Of a stretch of DNA of 64,000 bases, positions 57,964 through 64,000 are shown in pieces. The stretch lies in the NCBI GenBank assembly GCA_900176545.1, contig FWXP01000003.1, forward strand, positions 1 to 64,000. Reading direction: 5' to 3'. How positions within the stretch are numbered: the stretch's first letter is position 1; every line of letters begins with the position of its first letter. The translations under genes and the position numbers were made by a program. The notes below the pieces were generated by a model, which made no database searches, was not told the DNA's origin, and saw nothing but the letters and a program-made list of their open reading frames with translations. Source of the DNA: Oscillospiraceae bacterium. Its GTDB lineage: Bacteria; Bacillota; Clostridia; Saccharofermentanales; Saccharofermentanaceae.

Positions 57964-59241
57964 ATGTTTATCGACCATTCGAAGATCTATGTCAAAGCAG
58001 GAGACGGCGGCCCCGGCTGTGTATCCTTCCATACAGAGAAGTTCGTAACGAACGGCGGACCTGACGGCGGAGACGGCGGTAAGGGCGGCGATGTCGTATT
58101 CTATGCGGCAGCCAAGCTCACGACTCTCCAGAGCTTCAGGTTCAAGCATAAGTTCGTAGCACCTGACGGAGCTAAGGGCATGAACCGCAAGATGTACGGC
58201 AGAGGCGGTGAGGATCTTCGTATCGCAGTTCCCGTAGGTACGGTCATCAAGGATCTTGATACAGGTAAGATCATCGCAGACTTTACCGAGGATAAGCAGG
58301 AAGTCATCGTCGCCAGAGGCGGCAAGGGCGGTCTTGGTAATATGCATTATGCTAATGCAGTGCGTCAGGCTCCTCAGTTTGCCCGTGTAGGTGTTCCGGG
58401 CGAAGAGAAGAATCTATATATCGAGCTTAAGCTTATCGCTGACGTAGGACTCGTCGGATTCCCTAATGCAGGTAAGTCCACGCTCCTTTCCGTCATGACA
58501 AAGGCTAAGCCTAAGATCGCGGATTATCCCTTCACTACGTTGGAGCCTGTTCTCGGCGTAGTTCAGGACTTCGATACATCATTTGTCATCGCAGATATCC
58601 CCGGTATCATCGAGAATGCTCACGAGGGCGCCGGATTAGGTCATGACTTCCTCCGTCATATCGAGAGGACACGTCTTCTTATCCATGTAGTAGATGTATC
58701 TGCTACTGACGGAAGGGATCCTATCGATGACTTTAACGCCATCAACGATGAACTTGTGCAGTTCAATCCCGAACTTGCCGAGCGTCCCCAGGTGGTAGTT
58801 GCCAATAAGTGCGACAGCGCTACTGAGGAAGAGATCGAGATGTTCGTTAACGAAGTAAAGAGTCAGGGCTTTGAGGATGTATTCGTGATAAGCGCTGCTG
58901 CCAGGATCGGTATACAGAAACTTACGGATAAGGTGACCGAGCTTGTGACAAAGCTTCCTCCCGTAGTGCTCCATGACTCCATCACTGAAGATGAGAAGGT
59001 ATACAGGTTCGAGAAGGATGAGCAGTTCTCCATCGAGCGTGATGATTCAGGTGCATTCGTCGTAGTCGGTACATGGGCTAAGATGACCATGGGTTCTACC
59101 AACTTTGAGAATTATGATTCCATGCAGTATTTCCAGAGATCCATGATAAATGCCGGCGTTATCGATGCGCTTAAGGCTGCAGGCATCAAAGAAGGCGATA
59201 CCGTAAGGATCGAGGATCTTGAGTTCGAATATATCGAATAA
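57964..59241 (+). CDS. obgE: Obg-family GTPase, ribosome assembly
   Basis: 425 residues. The Gly-rich Obg fold (1-158; G-D-G-G-P-G-C-V-S-F and repeated G-G-D-G-G-K-G-G-D) leads to a GTPase domain with G-F-P-N-A-G-K-S-T-L, D-I-P-G-I-I-E and N-K-C-D, then an OCT domain (about 340-425). It acts in 50S maturation and stringent control. The usual L21-L27-Obg order is kept. Confidence 0.96.
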   Translation: MFIDHSKIYVKAGDGGPGCVSFHTEKFVTNGGPDGGDGGKGGDVVFYAAAKLTTLQSFRFKHKFVAPDGAKGMNRKMYGRGGEDLRIAVPVGTVIKDLDTGKIIADFTEDKQEVIVARGGKGGLGNMHYANAVRQAPQFARVGVPGEEKNLYIELKLIADVGLVGFPNAGKSTLLSVMTKAKPKIADYPFTTLEPVLGVVQDFDTSFVIADIPGIIENAHEGAGLGHDFLRHIERTRLLIHVVDVSATDGRDPIDDFNAINDELVQFNPELAERPQVVVANKCDSATEEEIEMFVNEVKSQGFEDVFVISAAARIGIQKLTDKVTELVTKLPPVVLHDSITEDEKVYRFEKDEQFSIERDDSGAFVVVGTWAKMTMGSTNFENYDSMQYFQRSMINAGVIDALKAAGIKEGDTVRIEDLEFEYIE

Positions 59242-59273
59242 CATAAGAATATAAGCATTTGTAACAATGTTAC

Positions 59274-59296
59274 GGCGGGCATCGACCCGCCTTTTT
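59274..59296 (+). terminator. Terminator of obgE
   Basis: GGCGGG (59274-59279), CATCGA loop, CCCGCC (59286-59291), five Ts. Confidence 0.9.
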
Positions 59297-59405
59297 CTTT
59301 GAGCGGAAAGATATCTTCTGAAGTTTGTCCTGTTTACGATGCGGTTTATTCGGGATAAACTAGGTTTATCGTGAATAGACCTGATAGATAAGGGAGGCTC
59401 TTCTG

Positions 59406-61859
59406 ATGAAGATATCTTTACGTAAATCGTGTTCGACATTACTTATCTTCTCTTTGCTGTTATCAGTACTTGCGATCTCGGGATGCAAGAAGAAACAGGA
59501 AGGATCGGTGAGCGATCTTCCGGAAGAGATCACGGCGGATATGGAATGGTATGAAGCTTCTTCCACGGCTATAGAGACTAATATCAACGAAGCAGAATTC
59601 GAATATGTGACAACGGATGTCTTGGGCTGTATAGGAGATAAGGTCATTTTCTATACCTGGGGACAGGTATTAAGTTCTCCCATGTCTTACGTGCCTGATA
59701 TCAAGAGGACTTATCTTCATGTATATGATACGAACGGCAACCATTCTTATGATCTGGATGTAAAGCAGGCGATAATGGATCATGATCCCGAGATCACGGG
59801 ACTTTTTATCAATGATGTTGTCGTAGCAGGTGACAGGTTAAGAATAGAAGTCTTTAATGTCACGACTGAATCGGATCCGTATCTTTGTCGTGAATACTAC
59901 ATGTATCTTGACGTTGATTCCGGTGAGATAGATGAGGTAGAAGAGAAGGTAAGATCAGGAGAGAATGCTAACTATACTACAGAGGTAGGGCATTATGTAA
60001 ATGACGGATGGACTGTCTCGGCGTCTGTCGTGAACCTGCCTGACGGATCACGTCCTAACTATTTATTTGATATATCATCACCTGACGGTGAGACATCCCA
60101 TATCGATATGGCAGAGGATCTTCCGTTAGTGTCGGTAGCAGGGCTCATGGGACATCTGTACTTAGGTGACGGTAAGTTCGTAATGATCGTTATGAACTAT
60201 GTATTTGAAGACAGATTCGTTTATATAGATGCCGCGACGTCGGAAGTGGCGGAGCTTAGTACAATAGAAGAACTGTCCTGGTTATATGAGATAGATGATC
60301 TGGCATCCTATTATTACTATGACGGATTCGGCAATGCGAGTGTTGACGCTGACTGTATAAAGGTGATCGATACCGAGGCGCAAGTGATCGAAGACTATGT
60401 TTCTTTTGACTACAGCAACATCAATCGCTATGAAGCGCAGTATATGCAGATGGTATATGCTGATGAAGATAAGATCATCCTTGGCGGAACGGTATACCGT
60501 GAGGAATTATGTCTTGATAATTTCGGTGCCGAATATGACGTCGAGTATCCTACTATGGTGATACTGGATCGTGCAGAGAGTAACCCTCATGCAGGAAAGA
60601 AAGTCATATCCCTGGCGAGTATGGACGGTATATCCTATCCGATAGCTGAAGGAATAAGAGAATATAACGATAACTCTTCCGACACATTTATCATGATAGA
60701 TAAGAGATACAGATATGATGTAGTCTCACAGGATGTAGAATTTGATCCTGAGACTGATATGGAGACTTATGAGCTGGAAGTAAGATCTCTTATGATGAAC
60801 CGCCTTACGATAGACCTTATCGCAGGAGACGGTCCCGATATCATCATGGGGGCAGTAGGATACAGGCAGCTTAATGATCCTTCTGTATTGCTGAATCTGT
60901 CAGAGGATGTAGACATTCCTGATGTCTACACGAATGTAATGGAATTCTCGAAGACTGACGGAGCGTTATACCAGGTGCCATTATCCTTCTCTCTTGAAGG
61001 TATCATCGTGAACAGGGAAGATGTGCCCGAGGGACAGATAGGATTTGATTTTGACAGCTATAACGAATATGTCAGCGGTCCTTGTAACGGAAGAGATCCC
61101 AACAGGATGACAAAGCTCATGTTCATGGACGCATGCCTTTCCGAGATGAGCTCGATCTTTGAGCAGGGCAACGGATATGATTACAACAATGAAGAGTTCG
61201 CCTCTGTAGCTGAATTTGTTAATTCACAGATACTTCCCGATGAACTGGATCAGGTAGTAATACAGGAATACTGGATCCCCGGCATGGAAGATCCCTATGC
61301 TACTGATTATGTGTCCATAGCATCAGGATTAGGGCTTCTTGGTACGACACAAGGTCAGCTCGATGAGAGGCTCATAATGGGATTTCCTTCGGATCAGCCC
61401 AGGGGATTGATGATCAATGTCGATCAGTCGGTGGCAGTATCTGCGGCAACAAACTATCCTGATCAGTGCAGGGCATTTGTCCGGATGATGGTAGGTGATA
61501 ATATCCAGACGTTATTCGCATCTTATTCGGGAATATCAGTTAACCGCGCTGCTGAAGAGACGGCCTGCATAACTTTTGCTCAGAGACATAATGACAGGTA
61601 TAACGCTCTTTGCGAGTATTATACGACGCAGAATCTTATGGATTTTGAATATCCGTTGTGCGAAGTCGATGCTGACAGACTTATATCCGACATGAACGGA
61701 TATGTGGAAAATGCAGCGGGACTTCGAACTTCCGATGCGGCTGTGGAGCTCATCGTCAGGGAGGAGATACAGCCTTATTTTGCAGGTCAGAAGTCTATAG
61801 AAGAATGCATGGAGATCATAGAGAACAGAGTAGAGCTTTATGTTGAAGAACGAGGGTAG
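59406..61859 (+). CDS. Two-domain solute-binding-type lipoprotein, copy 1
   Basis: 817 residues. Signal peptide and lipobox I-S-G-C (Cys near 27). Residues 40-400 alternate short strands with repeated D-x-D and Y-x-Y patches, like a propeller or beta sensor. Residues about 400-815 resemble ABC extracellular solute-binding proteins of family 1 (G-D-G-P-D-I-I-M-G, L-Y-Q-V-P-L-S-F-S-L-E-G-I-I-V-N-R, W-x-P-G-M-E-D-P). Normal solute-binding proteins are about 450 residues, so the N-terminal half is extra. No permease genes are in view. A paralogue follows. Confidence 0.8.
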   Translation: MKISLRKSCSTLLIFSLLLSVLAISGCKKKQEGSVSDLPEEITADMEWYEASSTAIETNINEAEFEYVTTDVLGCIGDKVIFYTWGQVLSSPMSYVPDIKRTYLHVYDTNGNHSYDLDVKQAIMDHDPEITGLFINDVVVAGDRLRIEVFNVTTESDPYLCREYYMYLDVDSGEIDEVEEKVRSGENANYTTEVGHYVNDGWTVSASVVNLPDGSRPNYLFDISSPDGETSHIDMAEDLPLVSVAGLMGHLYLGDGKFVMIVMNYVFEDRFVYIDAATSEVAELSTIEELSWLYEIDDLASYYYYDGFGNASVDADCIKVIDTEAQVIEDYVSFDYSNINRYEAQYMQMVYADEDKIILGGTVYREELCLDNFGAEYDVEYPTMVILDRAESNPHAGKKVISLASMDGISYPIAEGIREYNDNSSDTFIMIDKRYRYDVVSQDVEFDPETDMETYELEVRSLMMNRLTIDLIAGDGPDIIMGAVGYRQLNDPSVLLNLSEDVDIPDVYTNVMEFSKTDGALYQVPLSFSLEGIIVNREDVPEGQIGFDFDSYNEYVSGPCNGRDPNRMTKLMFMDACLSEMSSIFEQGNGYDYNNEEFASVAEFVNSQILPDELDQVVIQEYWIPGMEDPYATDYVSIASGLGLLGTTQGQLDERLIMGFPSDQPRGLMINVDQSVAVSAATNYPDQCRAFVRMMVGDNIQTLFASYSGISVNRAAEETACITFAQRHNDRYNALCEYYTTQNLMDFEYPLCEVDADRLISDMNGYVENAAGLRTSDAAVELIVREEIQPYFAGQKSIEECMEIIENRVELYVEERG

Positions 61860-61968
61860 TTTCCTTGTAGCAAAAGCATTTCGAAGTGCATTGCGTTGAA
61901 CTCGTCAAGTTTTTGTGTTATAAGTTTCTTGTGTGTATGAGTGTGTGTCATAAACATAGGAGGTTGTT

Positions 61969-64000
61969 ATGGCACCAAACTTTAAGCGCTTTGCAGGCCT
62001 GATGCTGACGGCATCATTTCTATGCCCGATGCTATTTGTCTCAGGCTGCGGGAAGCCCAAGAGAGACGTTCCCGAAGTTACTGAAGATATGCCTTGGTAT
62101 GAGGCTACTATCAACAGTGTAGATCCCGGACTTGATGTATCAGACTATACCTATTGCGGAATGCTCGTTGTAGGTAAGGCCGGCGACTATGTTGTATTCC
62201 AATCCTTCGCACAGAAGGCTTTTGGTCTATATGACGTATTTACTCCCGAGTACAATGACTATCATCTCACCGTACATGATCTTGACGGTAACTACTGCTA
62301 TGACGTCGATACGAAGGAACTCATCAGGAGTGTTGAAGCAGACGCTACGCAAATTTTCATAGATGATATAACCGTGGTATCTGATGAGGTCGTCATCTCA
62401 GCTTCTTTTGTTGCCGGAGATGAGTACAAGGAACAGGCGTTCACATATGATCCAGTTACGCAGGCGATCACTTCCACAAGAGATATAAGGACGGCTGAGG
62501 AGATGGCAGCAGATCCTAATTCGGATTATGCCATCACCAATTACACGGCTCAGGTTGAAGAGTACTATGTCAAGAATTATGATATTGCTCTTGAGACCGG
62601 ACTCGAACACCATTTTGCTGTTACGACGCCTGACGGTGAGACGAAGGATATCTGCATCAATGATGAATTTCCGATGGATTACCTTGTCTTAAGCTATGAC
62701 TTTCTCTATCTGGGTGATTCGGTATTTGCCGTTAAATACGAGACATATGAGCACAGCAATATCTTCTGCATCATTGATATCGATAACGGTACCGTAAAGG
62801 AAGCGGGAGATACAGAATATTCCTGGCTCTACGATGTGACGAACAACTGGGACTATAAGTATTACAACGGAATAGGAAATGCCCTTATATCACAGGACGG
62901 TATCACGCTCCTTGATGTTGAGACTCATGAGGAGACGGTTTATATCAATTTTGATGATTGTGATATCAACAGATTCGATGCAGCTTCTCTCGAGATCATA
63001 GATCTTCAGGACGGTAAGGTCACTTTGGCAGGTGTCATACTTCGTAATGAGACATCACAGATGGTATTTAATTACGATGCGGAGATAGTGGTCCTTCAAA
63101 AGTGTGATAGTAATCCTCACGTTGGCGAGAAGATACTTACGGCGGCAAGTTTTGATGAACTTACTTATCCCATGGCAGAAGCAATAAGGCTCTTTAATCT
63201 CAATAATGAAGATGCGATCATAATCATGGATCCGAAGTACAGCTACGATGTTGTATCTAAGGATATCATCTTCGATGCCGATATGGACGATGAGACATAT
63301 GACCTCCAGGTCAAGGCAGCCTTCATGAACCTGTTGTCCATAGACCTTCTGGCTAATGAAGGTCCGGATATAATCCTCGGCACCATGGAATATGATCAGC
63401 TCAATGATCCTGCTATGATGCTCGATCTGTCTGATTGTACGGAGGTCGAGGGCGTATATGAGAACATCATGGGTTTTGCCAAGACAGGAGATAAGATCTA
63501 TCAGGTACCTGTTGCGGTACAGCTCGAAGGCATCATGGTGAACAGCGGAAGTACGGATACAAGTGTTCCCGGCTTCTCATACGATTCCTTCCGTGATTAT
63601 CTGTACGGTCCCTGTAACGGTTCCGATCCCTGCCTGATGACCAGGGTGGAATATCTGTCTACGATCCTTGCAGAGGAAGGATATACGTTCAGGACGGAAG
63701 ACGGCGGATACGATCTAAATAATGAGGAATTTGCTGAGGCGGCGGCTTTTGTCGAGAGCCTTAACCTGATGTCGGACGAAGAACTGGCTGACCAGCTTGC
63801 ATGGCAGTCCTGGATGAGTAATGACTTCAGTGATCATGCTGTCATAACTACAGGCCTTGAACTGCTCTACCAGACGGGTAACCTGGTCAGTGATAAGATC
63901 CTTATGGGATTCCCTTCTTCAGAAGCAAAAGGCGCCCTTATGAACGTAGAACAGTCAGTAGGAGTATGCGCTGCTACGGGTGCACCGGAAGCTTGTAAGG
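61969..64000 (+). CDS. Two-domain solute-binding-type lipoprotein, copy 2 (cut by window end)
   Basis: 677 codons from ATG 61969 to the window end, no stop. AGGAGG (61958-61963) precedes it. Lipobox V-S-G-C near residue 26, then D-M-P-W-Y-E-A-T matching D-M-E-W-Y-E-A-S in copy 1. The second half shares G-P-D-I-I-L-G, Y-Q-V-P-V-A-V-Q-L-E-G-I-M-V-N and I-L-M-G-F-P-S. So this is a tandem paralogue with conserved two-domain layout. Confidence 0.85.
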   Translation, partial: MAPNFKRFAGLMLTASFLCPMLFVSGCGKPKRDVPEVTEDMPWYEATINSVDPGLDVSDYTYCGMLVVGKAGDYVVFQSFAQKAFGLYDVFTPEYNDYHLTVHDLDGNYCYDVDTKELIRSVEADATQIFIDDITVVSDEVVISASFVAGDEYKEQAFTYDPVTQAITSTRDIRTAEEMAADPNSDYAITNYTAQVEEYYVKNYDIALETGLEHHFAVTTPDGETKDICINDEFPMDYLVLSYDFLYLGDSVFAVKYETYEHSNIFCIIDIDNGTVKEAGDTEYSWLYDVTNNWDYKYYNGIGNALISQDGITLLDVETHEETVYINFDDCDINRFDAASLEIIDLQDGKVTLAGVILRNETSQMVFNYDAEIVVLQKCDSNPHVGEKILTAASFDELTYPMAEAIRLFNLNNEDAIIIMDPKYSYDVVSKDIIFDADMDDETYDLQVKAAFMNLLSIDLLANEGPDIILGTMEYDQLNDPAMMLDLSDCTEVEGVYENIMGFAKTGDKIYQVPVAVQLEGIMVNSGSTDTSVPGFSYDSFRDYLYGPCNGSDPCLMTRVEYLSTILAEEGYTFRTEDGGYDLNNEEFAEAAAFVESLNLMSDEELADQLAWQSWMSNDFSDHAVITTGLELLYQTGNLVSDKILMGFPSSEAKGALMNVEQSVGVCAATGAPEACK

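Noticed and set aside
1-64000. CRISPR arrays, prophage and integrative elements
   Set aside because: No regularly spaced repeats, phage structural genes, integrase or tRNA attachment site were seen; the IS110 fragment is the only mobile element.

Overview
The window looks like chromosomal DNA of a Gram-positive anaerobe of the class Clostridia (Bacillota). The supporting points are low-to-medium GC, strong AGGAGG-type ribosome sites, many lipobox lipoproteins, an N-terminally extended L27 next to its Prp protease, the DUF1385/PrmC/DUF951 cluster near rho and rpmE, an LXG-type (type VII secretion) toxin and many GGDEF/EAL proteins. I cannot name the genus; a gut or rumen Lachnospirales/Oscillospirales member is a guess.

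Layout. 1-300: the left part of an IS110-family element, transposase start on the minus strand plus its non-coding end (candidate bridge RNA), which has cut the start off a membrane-anchored gene; an orphan Imm1-like immunity gene follows. 1.2-6.6 kb: a lipoprotein, small membrane proteins, a GGDEF-EAL protein and a diguanylate cyclase. 6.7-12.4 kb: GH36 alpha-galactosidase, methyltransferase, GNAT, a membrane-fused alpha/beta hydrolase and a thioesterase. 12.4-14.1 kb: an Lsa-type ABC-F gene behind a leader peptide and an intrinsic terminator. 14.1-17.7 kb: SH3-NlpC/P60 cell-wall enzyme, a frameshifted DUF3800 gene behind a structured leader RNA, and two small membrane proteins. 17.7-31.6 kb: housekeeping genes leuS, mreB-like, rho (large disordered insert), rpmE, two large multi-pass membrane proteins, DUF1385, prmC, DUF951 and a NYN-LOTUS protein.

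33.0-38.3 kb holds the most interesting system: zinc ribbon, two translationally coupled WYL proteins, a gene-free 456-bp stretch, a slipin (SPFH) without a membrane helix, and the RNA ligase RtcB. The gene-free stretch folds on paper into a closed RNA of about 373 nt. Its two ends pair over 13 base pairs, it holds a tRNA-like T-arm and about seven more hairpins, and a sigma70 -10-like box sits just before its 5' end. I read this as an RNA-damage response or repair locus in which WYL proteins sense a ligand and RtcB acts on, or with, the RNA. The arrangement recalls the Salmonella rsr-yrl-rtcBA locus, but the regulators and the RNA are different.

38.2-48.5 kb: CobW-type GTPase, NADP secondary alcohol dehydrogenase with a divergent LysR gene, a cluster of lipoproteins and duplicated Ig-like membrane proteins, a TetR-controlled flavodoxin/hydrolase operon with tandem operators, and a Cache-type GGDEF protein. 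48.6-51.2 kb: an LXG-like toxin with an NlpC/P60 C-terminus and its small helical partner, without a visible immunity gene. 51.2-59.3 kb: a VOC protein, ybaK, a CPA2 antiporter, murC, a membrane protein, and the L21-Prp-L27-Obg cluster behind an L21-leader-type region. 59.4-64 kb: two paralogous solute-binding-type lipoproteins, the second cut by the window end.
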